A DNA stretch of 64,000 nucleotides from Cacajao melanocephalus (taxonomy: Eukaryota > Chordata > Mammalia > Primates > Pitheciidae): assembly GCA_963573385.1 (NCBI GenBank), contig CAUYLG010062829.1, positions 18,195 through 82,194 on the forward strand. Direction: 5' to 3'. The translations under genes were made by a program, and so were the position numbers. Below are positions 15,541 to 28,312 of this stretch, one piece after another (the first letter of the stretch is position 1; each line of letters begins with the position of its first letter). The notes under the pieces were generated by a model that saw nothing but the letters and a program-made list of their open reading frames with translations, was not told where the DNA came from and ran no database searches.

Positions 15541-15590
15541 AAGAGAGAGAGAGTGTGTGTGTGCGCATGTGTGCACATGCACACGCATTC
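15541..15590. repeat. GA/GT microsatellite
   Basis: Short compound simple repeat: a GA run passes into a GT run and then alternating purine-pyrimidine sequence with gtgcgcatgtgtgcacatgc. Confidence 0.85.
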
Positions 15591-16062
15591 ATGTGAACAA
15601 TTTCTATGTACTCACTTGTGATTACCAATGGGCCACATTCTACTTAGGTTTCAGAGGCGTGGCATTAAGCATGTTTTGCTAGGATGATTTGTTTTTTTGG
15701 ACAAGGAAGCTAACATAGTAAGTCATATGATAATATAGTTTATGTCTTCATTGTTGTGGAGTTTGGCTGAGATAGCAAGGACAGTCGAGAATGATAGTCT
15801 CATATAGACCTTAATCCCAGTTCCTAAAGTAGAATGGAATTGTAGAAATCAAGTGTTTTGGTTTAAAATAAATGTTTTCTGGCATTCTTATAAAAGGAAC
15901 AGATAGAGAAGTCCCTGTGGAATCTCAATTTGGCCACCACAGATTATTAAAGACCCCTGAGTGAGCAAATCAACTGTGAGGAGGTGATTTTTATCGGTTG
16001 GCACTGAACAGTCCACAGCATAGCTATGACCTGCATGGCCTTCCTTTGCCTTTGATGATTGA

Positions 16063-16697
<635 letters not shown>

Positions 16698-16735
16698 GGG
16701 AGGGGGGATTTTAAAAGGAGCTGTATTGAGAAGTA

Positions 16736-16762
16736 CCCACCCCCGCCCCCCTGCCCCCCGCT
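16736..16762 (-). other. Potential G-quadruplex motif
   Basis: On the plus strand four C runs of length 3, 5, 6 and 6 are separated by loops of one or two bases. The minus strand therefore carries a four-run G tract with very short loops, which meets the usual sequence rule for a stable G-quadruplex. Confidence 0.7.
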
Positions 16763-16849
16763 TTTATAATAACCCTTTTGACTGAAACTTTATCTTAAAA
16801 ATTCCAGGACAAGGGGTAAATTAGCCACTAGAATGCGATTTCCATGTGT

Positions 16850-17205
16850 TTAAATATTCACATTCTCCCAAAATTCCTGTGTTCAAATCTCTTTCTCAAT
16901 GTGATGGCATTTGGGAGTGGGGCCTTTTGGAGGTGATGAGGTCATGAGGGCAGAACTCTCATGAATGGGATTAAGGGCCTTATAAAAGAGGTTCCACAGA
17001 GATCCCTCATCCCTTCTACCATGTGAGGTCACCGGGGGAAAGCACTGGCTGTGAACTGGAAGATGGGTTTTCACCAGACACCAAATCTACCAGAGCTTTG
17101 ATCTTTGACTTTCCAGCCTCCAGAACTGTGAGAAATAATTTCTGTTATTTATAAGCCACTCTGTTTATAATATTTTGTTATAGAAGTCCTATTGGCCTAA
17201 GATAC
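16850..17205 (+). mobile_element. MLT1-type solo LTR
   Basis: Forward MaLR LTR with the classic order: aatgtgatggcatttgg, aggtgatgaggtcatgagg, atgaatgggattaa, ttataaaagagg, ctaccatgtgagg, ccagcctccagaactgtgag, aataatttctgtt, and attttgttatag near the end. It is diverged, with both ends approximate. Confidence 0.88.
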
Positions 17206-17325
17206 CATGAATATAGAGATTTTGCATATTTTATTTACCACTGGATTCCTAGGCCCTAGATCTGGGCCTGACATATATTTCAGGTGCTCAAAAAATATTC
17301 ATTTAATGAATGAATCAATCAAAAA
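17206..17325 (+). repeat. L2 3'-end fragment
   Basis: Matches the L2 tail pattern: tttaccactggattcctagg, gggcctgacatat, aggtgctcaaaaaatattc, then a gaatgaatca repeat-type end. Confidence 0.65.
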
Positions 17326-18059
17326 AGGGTTATAACATCCCATTAGGAGAAATCTCTGAATATTGGCTCATGGTTCCCTTTTGGAATCATCTGCATAGAT
17401 GTCATAAGTGCTAAAATCTTAAGCCACAAGAAATACAGAGCTTATTTCTACCACAGTGATTTTCTGTGAAACCACTACCCAAAGATTTTTCACCCTTTCC
17501 AAAAATATTTTTTGCATGAATACATATCATGGGTGGGGAAGTTTTCCCTTATTGGGCAGACATTTATTTTCTTATTTCATGCAGATGTCCCCTGTGATGT
17601 TAACTTAACCCTACTACTGGGTTGTCATTGTTTTGCATTTGAGTCATACTCAAACCCATGCCAGAGAACAATACAGTTCAGCTTTCTGATGGCCATGTAC
17701 AGTTTTTGTGAGGTGGTCTATCTTGTTCTTTTTAAAACTAAAAGGACCAATTTAGTATAAAAGATCATTTAGAGAACCTATTCCATCTATTCTAGCTTTG
17801 CCAGCATACACAGAAACACCCAATGTCACAACATCACTGAAATGAGAATCACACGTCAGGATTAAGGGAAGATGATGTTTTTGAGGAGACATTAGTGAAC
17901 AAATAGAATTTGTGAATCAGTGATAATCTTTGCCTCATTATGTACTTTAAGTCCCTTGATTTGTACCTGAGGAAACCAAAGTCCAGCAAAGCAGAGAGTA
18001 AGGAAGTATGAGAACTGAAGTTAAGAGTTAGATACATTCAGCCCTGTGTCTGATATACT
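17326..18059. other. Unassigned sequence
   Basis: No gene or repeat was recognised. Confidence 0.35.
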
Positions 18060-18250
18060 GGCGGAGGAGACATAAACAAGTAAATTAGCAAAAGTGCTAG
18101 ATAATTTTAGATGATGATCAATGCTATGAAGAAAGTAAGCAGGAGGGTAGTCAAAGGAAGCCTCTTGAGAGGAAGTGACATTTGGTATGAGTACGGAAGA
18201 GGTCTTCTCTTGAGCAAATACATCCTCTCAGGTTGGGGCATGGATATGGT
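18060..18250 (-). repeat. L2 fragment
   Basis: Contains agtgctagataattttaga, aatgctatgaagaaagtaag and gaagcctcttgagagg with a gtgacatttggtatgag block, the order seen in reverse-complement L2. Strongly diverged. Confidence 0.55.
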
Positions 18251-18544
18251 GGAAGGGAAGCAGAGCTTATTTCTGTTAAAGAGAGCTTGTTCATGTATAT
18301 TTTAAATGGATACTGATGGAGATCAAATTGCTGTGTTATTTATATTTCCACTGGATACGTTTAAAAGAATGGCATAAGTGTAAGATATTTAAAATATTTC
18401 ATTAGTTACCATGCACTAGAAAGTATATCATTTGCAAGTATTTAAACTTACAGTGAAAACTTTTTCATATCAACCTAAAATGTACAAGTGGTAAATAGTT
18501 TATCAAAATGTTTTTGGCAGTACATGAGCTAAGGACTTTCAAAA

Positions 18545-18770
18545 CCACTGGCACAGTAGCTTAGAATATGGGCTTTGAGTTTAGGTTGCTTGAGTTGGAA
18601 TTCTGGATCCACTACTACCGGTCATGTGATGAAGGGTTAGTTCTATGAACTACAGCATCTGAATATATAAAACAGTACTTAACAAGGAAGAAATTGGAAG
18701 TTTAAATGGGATGATGCGTGTAAAGTGCTAATCTCACAATAAGGGCTCAACAATGTTTTCTGTATTATAA
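18545..18770 (+). repeat. MIR SINE
   Basis: Nearly full-length MIR pattern: cagtagcttagaatatgggc, a ttgagttggaattctgg block, atctgaatatataaaac, aaatgggatgatgcgtgtaa and an ending agggctcaacaatgtt. Confidence 0.7.
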
Positions 18771-19634
<864 letters not shown>

Positions 19635-20559
19635 TGCAAAGGAAAGGGGACCTTGGGAGCAAGTTAACATGGTCTGGTGGGGTGAAGAGAAGAGAAGCTG
19701 AATGAAGGTGGCATTAGAAGGACAGAGAATTTAAAATTATTGAGGGAAGGTATGATTAAAGAAACTGGAAAATGAAGGTAAAGGATGGTAGAAAAATTAG
19801 CCTTAAAAAATAGAGTCTGCCAGAAGCAAAAGGAAGGATTCACTAAGATATATAGCAGAAGGAAAATTGTGAAATGAAGTAAAGGAAAAACACAGCTAAT
19901 GAATCATTAGGGAGATATAGCAAGGCCTTAAAAATCATTAATGGAAAGTTAATGTCAAAATATTAGAGTAAAAAGATAGCTTGGAAGTACACAGCTTGTC
20001 TGTGCTTTGGCTCATAAAAACACCACAGAAAAGCCAATCCTTTGCCTCTGGCACCCACACAGCATGTGTGCCCTGAAGTGAAATTATTCATACCATCCCT
20101 GAACTCCCTCTTCACACACAAGCATTGTTACTATTCTTTTATTTCATTCCCACTGGTCCCAAACTGTTTATGCAACCTGTAAGAATTGACCCAGCGGTGC
20201 TGCCAATGTGCAAAGACCTGCATCCCTGGGCTGCCTACTACTGGCAAAGGATCAGTTTGCTTAAGTTGTCCATTTCCATTGTCATTCTACTGACTTGTCC
20301 ATATTACAAGTGTTTATTGACAGTCTCCCTTCATTCAGTTGAAGGCCCTTCAAGCTAGGGACTGTGGCTCTTTTCTCATTGTAGTAGTCCTGGAACCTAA
20401 TGTGTGGAAAGTGGATTAGATGGGGAGGGAGTAGAAGTTTACCTACTACCAGGTCAGAAGTAGTTTTGGTGAGTTCACGGTGACTTGGTTTAGGGCATTG
20501 GAAGCTGCAGCATAGGAAAATGTCTGTTTGAGACTTTTAGGAGGTCTGTTTTGATGAAA
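19635..20559. other. Unassigned sequence
   Basis: The first 350 bases are purine-rich on the plus strand, followed by ordinary sequence. Nothing was recognised. Confidence 0.35.
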
Positions 20560-20790
20560 TAAAAGGACTTGGTAATTGATTGGATGTGGTACTGAGCAAG
20601 GCAGAAGTGTCAAGGATGATCTGGACAAAACTCTGGATGGGTGGTGGTATAATTGACTATAACAGAGAACATTGGAGGAGGGTCAAGTTTAGAAAGGAAA
20701 TTTTAAAAACCCTGATATACCCTGGTGGAAATGTTGAGTTGGCAGTTGGATATATGGAGCTGAAAGTGATGTCGTACCCATTTCTCCAGA
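20560..20790 (-). repeat. L2 fragment
   Basis: Follows reverse-complement L2: attggatgtggtactgag, gtcaaggatgatctgg, ggtcaagtttagaaagg, aaatgttgagttggcagttg, gatatatggagctgaaagtg. The reverse complement of the last blocks matches the L2 segment seen in forward orientation near 6,080-6,200. Confidence 0.65.
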
Positions 20791-20799
20791 CTTGATCTA

Positions 20800-21700
20800 C
20801 TTCCTGATCCCAGGTCTCTGTTTCCAACCAATCATTGAACATATTCCCTGGAAGAGCCACAGGCTGCTCATTCTCAGCATGACTAAAACTCACCTAATCA
20901 TCTTTCTCTGTGTAGCCTGGTTTCTTTCTTAATCATTCAGTGAGAGTTTTGTTTTCCTGCTTCCTCTGTCTCTACCTGACCTACAAATCCATTCCACCTG
21001 TCATGTAAGTCTCTTTGATCTATACATCTAAGTCTCTTCTCTTGTTTTCATTTCTACTGCCATTGTTCCACTACCACTGCCCAATGCTCATTTTACCCGT
21101 GTCTATTATAATAGGTTCCATATTTGTTTCCCTGATGCTATTATTTATTAACTTCAAGCACACTTCCATTTATACTGGATACAATCTTTCAAAGGCTGAA
21201 TAGTAAGTATGAGTTTTAAACTCCACAGTATGTTAGAAAATGCCTTTCCCCTTCTGTCCTCTGCATACCTCACCAATCTTGTCTTCTTCATTCAACCAAT
21301 CTGTAATCTGATCTTTGGATAACCTGCTGTTATACAAATGTGCACTCCAATTTAGGCACCCTTGTTCCTGTTGTTTCCTCTCTTCAGAATGAAGTTTCTT
21401 CACCTTTGGCCACCTTGGATACTATTTTCTTAGCTTGGAATGTGTTTTTCTAACTTCATTCAAAGGGCCAGCTTAAACATCATCTCCTTATAGAGACCTA
21501 CACTGTGCCTGTGTCTTGGTTTAGTTCCCTTGCTTTCACTCTTAAAGAGCCTACTTTTCCTTGAAAACACTTATCACAGTGGTGATGGTATTATTTATGT
21601 GATCATTTATGTAATGACTCTCTCTCTCTAGATTAAAAACCTCATAGGATCAGGGTCTGTGAATATTTCATTCACTGTTGTGATTCAGCATCTGTGGATT
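20800..21700 (+). repeat. Probable L2 fragment
   Basis: A weak but ordered match to the L2 3' region: ttcagaatgaagtttcttca, cttaaacatcatctcctta, aacacttatcacagtggtg, tagattaaaaacctcatagg, tcagggtctgtgaatatttc. Divergence is high and the 5' half could be ordinary sequence. Confidence 0.4.
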
Positions 21701-21729
21701 GCAGTTGTAAGCATGGATAGAAATAAAAT

Positions 21730-21940
21730 TATTCAAGGAGAAAATTTTGAGTGAGGAAAGAAAGTCAAGAGAGAATACTAGGGAATACCAATATTTAAGG
21801 AGCTAGACATGAAGGCAGATCCCACAAAGAAGTCTGAGGAGGAGCACTGCAGAAGGTAAGAGAATAGGACAGAACAGTGTCATGGAAGTCAGTGATGGAG
21901 AGAATTCCGAGAAGGAAAGAACAATTAATAGTCTGAGACC
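21730..21940 (-). repeat. L2 fragment
   Basis: gggaataccaatatttaagg, ggtaagagaataggacag, gtgtcatggaagtcagtg and agaaggaaagaacaatta follow reverse-complement L2 in order. Confidence 0.5.
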
Positions 21941-21994
21941 AACCAAAAAAAAAAAAAAAAGATAAATGAACTTAGAGGCATAGAAATAGAACGT

Positions 21995-22958
21995 ATCCAA
22001 AGTGAAGCTTACACACAGAGATATAAAAGACCAAGAAAAATAGAGAGACCTGGGGGCAATAACATGTTGACTGACATATGTAAATCGGAGACTTCAGAAG
22101 AGAAGAGAGAACAGAGATAATATTTAAAGAAATAATGACCAAATGTCTTTCAAATTTTATGAAAGGTATAAACTCACAGAGCTAAGAAACTCAGAACATG
22201 AAACAAGATACCTACTAAGAAAAATCACACCAAGAACTTCGTTATCAAATTACAGCAAGTTACTAAGTCTGACAAAAATCTTAAAACTAGAGAAAAAAAA
22301 GGCACGTTACATATAGAGGAACAACATAAAAAGAATTACAACAGACTTTTCAGAAATTATGCATGTCAGAAGACAATGGAATAACATCTTTAAAGTGCTG
22401 GAACAAATTTTGTCAACCTAGAATTCTAGACCCAGTGAAAACACCTTTCAGACATGAAACATCTTTCTTTAGACAAAAAGTTGTGAGAGTTTTTGGCTAG
22501 CACACCTGAAGTGCAAGGCATGTTAAAGGTTTTTCAGACAGTAGGAAAGTGATATCTGATGATAATGTGCATCTACACAAAAGAATAAAGAGCTCTGAAA
22601 GTGGCTCTTTATGTGGGTAAACTCTTTTAATGTGTGGGTAAACTCTTTTAATCAGTTAAAAATTTTTTAAAAGGCAACAATAGACTTCTTAAAACAACAA
22701 ACAACAACAGTGTATTGGGGGAATTCATAATATGAAAAGGCAAAATGCATGACAACGATAGCATGAAGGGCATGAGGGGAAACGGAAGTACACCAATGCA
22801 AAATTCTTGCATTTTATGTAAAATATTATGATGTTTTTTCCAAGGTAGAAAAATAAGATAAAAATACGTATTATAAACCCTAGATGAATCATTAAAAAGT
22901 ACAGTATAGCTAATAAACCAATGGTATTGAGAAAATAGAATTTAAAAATACTCAGCTA
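21995..22958 (+). mobile_element. Old L1M, ORF1 end and inter-ORF region
   Basis: Contains catgtcagaagacaatgg, aacatctttaaagtgctgg, tcaacctagaattctaga and acaaaaagttgtgagag, which mark the end of ORF1 in mammalian L1M elements, then an A-rich inter-ORF stretch. The frame is destroyed. It continues at 25,852 after a nested insertion. A 21-bp tandem duplication (unit starting tgtgggtaaactct) lies at 22,612-22,652. Confidence 0.8.
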
Positions 22959-23699
22959 GCAGGAGGCAGAGCAAGATGGCTGAATAGAAGCATTCACCAA
23001 TTGTCCTCCTTGCAGGAACACCAAATTTTACAACTATCTACACACACACCAAAAAAGCCACCTTCATAAGGACCCAAAGTCAGTTGAGTGATCACTGTAC
23101 CTGGTTTTAACTTCATGTCACTGAAAGAGGCACTGAAGAGGATAGGAAAAACAGTCTTAAATTGTCAACGTCATCCCTCCCCAGTTCCCTGGCATTGGCC
23201 ACATAACACAGAGAATTTGTGCTCTTGAAGGAGGGAGAACCCAGTGACTGTGGGTCTTTGCATTGGAATTCAGTGTGCTCTGTCACAGTGGAACCAATAC
23301 TGGGCAGAACTCAGCCAGTGCCCAGGGAGAGAGCATTTACACCAGCCCTAGCCAGGGAGGCTTTATCCATCCCAGCAGTGAGAACTTGAGTTCTAGCAAA
23401 CCTCACCACCACAGGCTAAAGTGCTCTGGGGTTCTAAATAAACTTGAAAGGCAATCTAGGCCATAAGGACTTCAACTTCTAGGCAAGTCCTAGTGCTGGG
23501 CTGGGCTCAGAGCTGGTGGATTTTGGGGGGCATGCAACCCAGTCAGAAATAAGCTGGGATAGCCAAGGGAATGCTTATGCACTCCTTCCCCAACCCAAAG
23601 TAGTGCAGCTTGCAGCTCCAAAAGAGACTCCTTCTCTCTGCCTGAAGACAGGAGAGAGAAGAGTAAAGAGGACTTTGTCTTGCAACTTGGATACCAGCT

Positions 23700-24620
23700 C
23701 AGTCACAGTGGTATAGGGCATTAGACAGAGTCATGAGGCCCCTCTTGCAGGTCCTAGCTCCCAGATAACATTTCTAGACACATCCTGTGCCAGAAGCAAA
23801 CTCATTGCCTTGAAGGGAAGGAAGAGCCCAGTCCTGGCAGGATTCATCACTTGCTAGCTAAAGAGCTCTTGAACCCAAAATAGTCAGCAGTGGTAGGTGG
23901 GTAGGACATGCCATGGCTCTTGGGTGAGACTCTGAGATGTGCTGGCTTCGGGTGTAACCCAGTACCTTCCCAGCTATGATGGCTATGAGGACTCTTTCTG
24001 CTTGGGAAAAGCAAAGGGAAGAGTAAAGAAGACTTTGTCTTGCAGCTTAAGTACCAGCTCAACCACAGCAGGGGGGAGTGCCAAGTGGGCACTTGGGGTC
24101 CCCAGTTCTAAGCTTTGGCTCTCGGATGGCATTTCTGGACCTTCCCTAGGCCAGAGGGGAGCTTACTTCCCTGAAATGTGAGTCCTAAGCCTGCAACATT
24201 CACCACAAGCTGACTGAAGAGCCCTTGGGCCTTAAGTGAACATCAGCAGTAGCCTGGCAGTATTCCCCACAGGCCTGGTCAGTGGTTGCCATGAGGAGAG
24301 ACCCCTCTGCTTGTGAAGAGGGGAGGGAGGAGTGTGAGGGACTTTATATTGTAGTTTGGGTGTCAGCACAGCATCAGTAGAATAGAGCACCAGGTAGATT
24401 CCTAAGATTTCTGACTCTAGTCTCTGGCTCCTGGATAGTGTCTCTGGACCTGCCTGGGGTCTGGGGAGAACTTACCATCCCTAAGGGAAGGACATGAGCA
24501 TGGCTGGCTTCACCACCTGCTAATTATAGAGACTTAGGGGCTTGAGTGAATATAGGCAGTAGGCAAATAGTGGTTATAGCAGGCCTTGGGTGAGACCCAG
24601 TGCTATGCTGGCTTCAGGTC
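23700..24620 (+). repeat. Tandem-type repeat units in the L1 5' UTR
   Basis: Three related units are visible. Anchors are aagggaaggaagagcccagt (about 23,813), the diverged cctgaaatgtgagtcctaag (about 24,169) and aagggaaggacatgagca (about 24,483). Each is followed by a ttca(t/c)cac(t/c)tgct block and a cttgggcctt-like block. Spacing is about 310-360 bp. Confidence 0.65.
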
Positions 24621-24692
24621 TAACCCAGCACAGTTCCAGTGGTAGTGGCTACAGGGGTGGTTGTTTGATCTCTCCCCTAGCTCTAGACACTG

Positions 24693-24710
24693 CAACACAC
24701 ACACACACAC

Positions 24711-24741
<31 letters not shown>

Positions 24742-24788
24742 AGAAGAAGGAGGAGGAGGAGGAGGAGGAGGAAGAAGAGGAGAGAGAT
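24693..24788. repeat. Compound microsatellite (CA)(GA)(GGA)
   Basis: A run of CA units passes directly to GA units and then to GAA/GGA triplets over about 95 bases inside the L1 5' UTR. The long purine-only stretch could adopt non-B DNA. Confidence 0.95.
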
Positions 24789-25037
24789 AAAGAAACTGAC
24801 TCTGTTTCTTCGGGAAAAAGTAAGGGAAGAGAATAAGAGTCTCTGCCTGGTAATCTGGAGAATTCTTCCAGATCTTATCCAAGATCATCAAGGCAGTATC
24901 TGTATAAGTCTGCAAGAGCCACAGTGCTACTGAGCTTGAGGTGTCCCCTAATGCAGATCCAGCTGCAGTAACAAAAAACTGAGATGACAATATCCAAATC
25001 CCTTTGAATACCTGGAGAGCTTTCCCAGGAAGGATGG

Positions 25038-25407
25038 TGTTTTAGTCCATTCTCACACTGCTATAAAGAACTACCCAAGACTGGGTAATTTATAAAGGAA
25101 AGAGGTTTAATTGATGGTGCTTCATGTCTGGGGAGGCCTCAGGAAACTTACAATCATGGCAGAAGGGGAAGTAAATGCGTCCTTCTTCACATGATGGCAG
25201 GAAGAATTGCTGAGCAAAGAAGGAAAAGCTTCTTATAAAGCCACCAGATGTCGTGAGAGCTCACTCACTATCATGAGAACAGTAGCATGAGGATAACCAT
25301 CCCCATGATTTAATTACTTCCCACTGTGTCCCTCCCATGACATGTGGAGATTATGGGAACTACAATTCAAGATGAGATTTGGGTGGGGACACAGCCAAAC
25401 CATATCA
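25038..25407 (-). mobile_element. THE1-type solo LTR
   Basis: Reverse-oriented MaLR LTR with both ends: tgttttagtccattctcaca at the start and gatttgggtggggacacagc plus aaaccatatca at the end. ggcctcaggaaacttacaat and tatcatgagaacagtagcat lie between. It sits inside the L1 insertion, so it arrived later. There is no internal retroviral sequence. Confidence 0.93.
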
Positions 25408-25851
25408 TATAAGTACAAACAAGCACAGACTGCAAAAACTGTAATAAATATTCTTCAATGCCCAGATATCAATAAACATCCACAAGCATCAAGACCATCT
25501 AAGAAAACACGACCTCGCCAAATGATCTAAATAAGACACCAGGAACCAATCCCAAAAAGACAGACACATGTGACCTTTCAGACAGATAATTCAAAATAGC
25601 TGTTTTGAAATGCAACAAAATTCAAGATTACAGAGAGAATGAATTTGGAATCTTGTCAGATAAATTTAACAAAGAGATTGAAATAATTAAAAAGAATCAG
25701 CAGAAATTCTGGAGTTGAGAAATGCAGTTGACTTACTGAAGAATGCATCAGATTCTCTTGATAGCAGAATTGATCAAACAGAATAATTAGTGAGCTTGAA
25801 GACAGGCTATTTGAAAATACACAATCAGAGGAGATAAAAGAAGAAAAGAAT

Positions 25852-27760
25852 TTTAAAAAGTACTCAGCTAATTCAAAAGAAAGCAGGAAAATAGGAAAAA
25901 AACAAGAACAGATGGAACAAATAACAAAACAATAGCCAGATGGTAGATTTATACATAGGCATATTAATATATTAAATGTAGATGGTCTAAATTTGCCAAT
26001 GAAAAGTCAGAGATTGTAAAGACTGAATTTTTAAAAATCCAATTATAGGTAGTCTATAAAAATTTATTTAAATATAAATACACAAAAGAGAAAGTTGGGA
26101 AAAAATAAAGCTGTTTTAGTTACACTAGTAGCAAAAAAAAAAAAAAAATACACTTCAGTATAAGAAATAATACCAGGATAAAGAGGAATATTTCACAATA
26201 ATGGAGTCAATGAATCAATAAGGCATAACATTCCTAAATGTGTTCCTAATAACTAAACCTCAAAATTCATTAAGCACCTGACACATCTGGAAAGAGAAAA
26301 AGATAAATCTACAATTATAATTGCATATTTCACCACTCCTTTTAGTAATTAATAGAACAAGTAGACAGAAAATAAATAGAAATATAGAAGAATTAAACTA
26401 ATTACCAACTTGGACTAATTGACATTTTTTAGAACACTTCACTTAAAAAATGTAAAATATACACTCTTTTCTAGTGCAGTGGAACATTTACCAAGATAAA
26501 CCACATGCTTAGCCATTAAACAAGTCTCCAGAAATTTAACAAATTATTACCTAGTCAATTCTATTACCTGGTCAATTTATACCTGGTCAATTCTATCTGA
26601 CATTCAAGGTAGAAATATAGGTGACAATCCCTTATGCAAAATGCTTGGGACCAGAAAGACTTTGGATTTTTGATTTTATTTTTTTAATGTTGGAATGCTT
26701 TCATTATACTTACCAGTGGAACATCCCAAATCCAAAAATTTGAAATACTCCAATGAGCATGTTCTTTGAACATCATGTTGGTGTCAAAAAGTTTTAGATT
26801 TTGCAGCATTTCCTATTTCTGATTTTTTTGGATTCAGGATGTGCAACTTATACCACCAGCCCTATATAAATTCCTTTTGAAAATATAGGAAGAGAAACAC
26901 TTTTATTTTATATTGTCAGTGCTTTGCTGATATCAAAACCAGACCAAAATTGTTACAAGTAAAGACAACTACAGAATAAAATTCCTTATGAACATGGACG
27001 AACAATCTTCAATAAAAGATTAACAAACCAAAAATGAAATATATAAAAAATGTAATACATGATAACCAAATAATGTTTATCCCAGTAATACAAGGTTTCT
27101 TAACATTAAAAAATTAATGGATGTAATTCATCTTATTGTCATAATGGGATAAAAATCATATCATTTCAATAAATGAAGAAAAGCCATTTGATAAAATTTA
27201 CATCCATTACATATTATCATATTATACCATGATAATCTTCCAGTACACTAAGAATAGAAGGGAACCTCCTCAATCTGATAAAAGGCTGATGATGGCACAT
27301 TTCTGTGAATGTACTAAAAACGACAAATTTTACACCCTAAGTGTTTGAATTTTATGGTATGTGAATTATTAAACTGTTTTTTAAAAAACCTGTGCTAACT
27401 TAGTATTGAACCTGAATACTTTTGCCATAAGGTCAAGAAGATAAGGATGGATGTTCATCATCTCTACTTTTCAACATTCTATTGGAGATTCTTGTCAGTG
27501 CAGTAAGACAAGGAAGGAAAATAAGAGGCATATAGGTTAGGGAGCTACAAGTAAAACTGTCTTTATTCACAGATGATATGATTAAGCATGCAACAAATCT
27601 TCATGAATCTACAAAAAACTAGTAGAACTAATAAGTGATTTTAGCAAGATTTCAGGATGCAAAATTAACTGTATTTCTATATATTAGCAATAAGCAATGG
27701 AATTTTTTAAAAAGACAATAATATTTGCAGTAGCATCTCAAAGCATGAAATAAATGAGTA
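25852..27760 (+). mobile_element. Old L1M, ORF2 remnant
   Basis: Continuation of the L1M. ORF2 start-like text (aaatgtagatggtctaaatt) is near 25,975 and the endonuclease region near 26,180-26,560. An unrelated or rearranged part follows near 26,620-26,880. Reverse transcriptase text then appears (agaaaagccatttgataaaa, ttcaacattctattggagat, ttcacagatgatatgatta for the FADDM-type motif near 27,570). Many stops and small deletions make it non-coding. Confidence 0.8.
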
Positions 27761-28312
27761 TGATGGTTAATTTTATATATTAGCTTGACTGGGCTATAAG
27801 GGTGCCCAGGTGTTTGGTTAAATATTACTTCTGGGTATGTCTATGAGGATATTTCTGGATGAGATTAACATTTGAATGGGTAGACTGAGTGAAACAGGTT
27901 GCCTTCCCCAGTGTGTATGGGCCTTGTCTAATCTAATTCACTGGGACTCTGAATAGAAAAGGCAGGGTAAGGGAGAATGTCCTCTCTCTGTCTGTTTTCA
28001 AGTTGGGACATTGGTCTTCTGCACTCAGACTGGAACTTACACCATTGGTTCCTAGGTCTTTGGACTTGAACTGGAACTTATATCATCAGTTTTACTGATT
28101 CTCAAGCCTTTGGACTTGGATTGGAATTTACACTGTTGGTTCTTCTTGTTCCTAGGTGTAAGGACTTGGACTGGAAGTTCACCATCAGCTCTCCTGCATT
28201 TCCAGCTTGCAGATGGCAGATGGTGGGACTTCTCAGTGTCCATAATTACATTAGCCAATTCCATATATATAGCCAATTTATATACATACATAGTTGGTTC
28301 TGCTTCTCCCTG
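27761..28312 (+). mobile_element. ERVL-type solo LTR (MLT2-like)
   Basis: Starts tgatggttaattttatatat, with agcttgactgggctataagg, ggtgcccaggtgtttggtt, ggatgagattaacatttgaa and a ctccctgac end. A 50-55 bp element with the pattern cttggactgg-aa-tt(a/c)ca-c is repeated about four times between 28,020 and 28,190. It interrupts the old L1M ORF2, which resumes after it. The family name is approximate. Confidence 0.65.

Larger units (their letters stand above)
22959..25851 (+). mobile_element. L1 insertion with 5' UTR and ORF1 start, lacking its 3' part
   Basis: Starts at an L1 5' end (aggaggcagagcaagatggc) of the L1PB/L1MA type. It carries a roughly 2-kb 5' UTR with internal repeat units, then the start of ORF1 (gttgagaaatgcagttgact, gaattgatcaaacagaataa, tgaagacaggctatttg). 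It stops at an A-rich stretch, agataaaagaagaaaagaa. The flanks tttaaaaatactcagcta (22,941) and ttttaaaaagtactcagcta (25,851) form its target-site duplication inside the older L1M. It has no ORF2 and no 3' UTR. A THE1 LTR inserted later splits it. No intact frame remains. Confidence 0.85.

Noticed and set aside
24661..24990. Open frames encoding RERERE and SLSLSL runs
   Set aside because: They are translations of the GA/GGA microsatellite on both strands.
27761..28312. Plus-strand frames of about 70 codons (28,110-28,336)
   Set aside because: They lie inside an LTR whose internal units are repetitive and have no coding resemblance.
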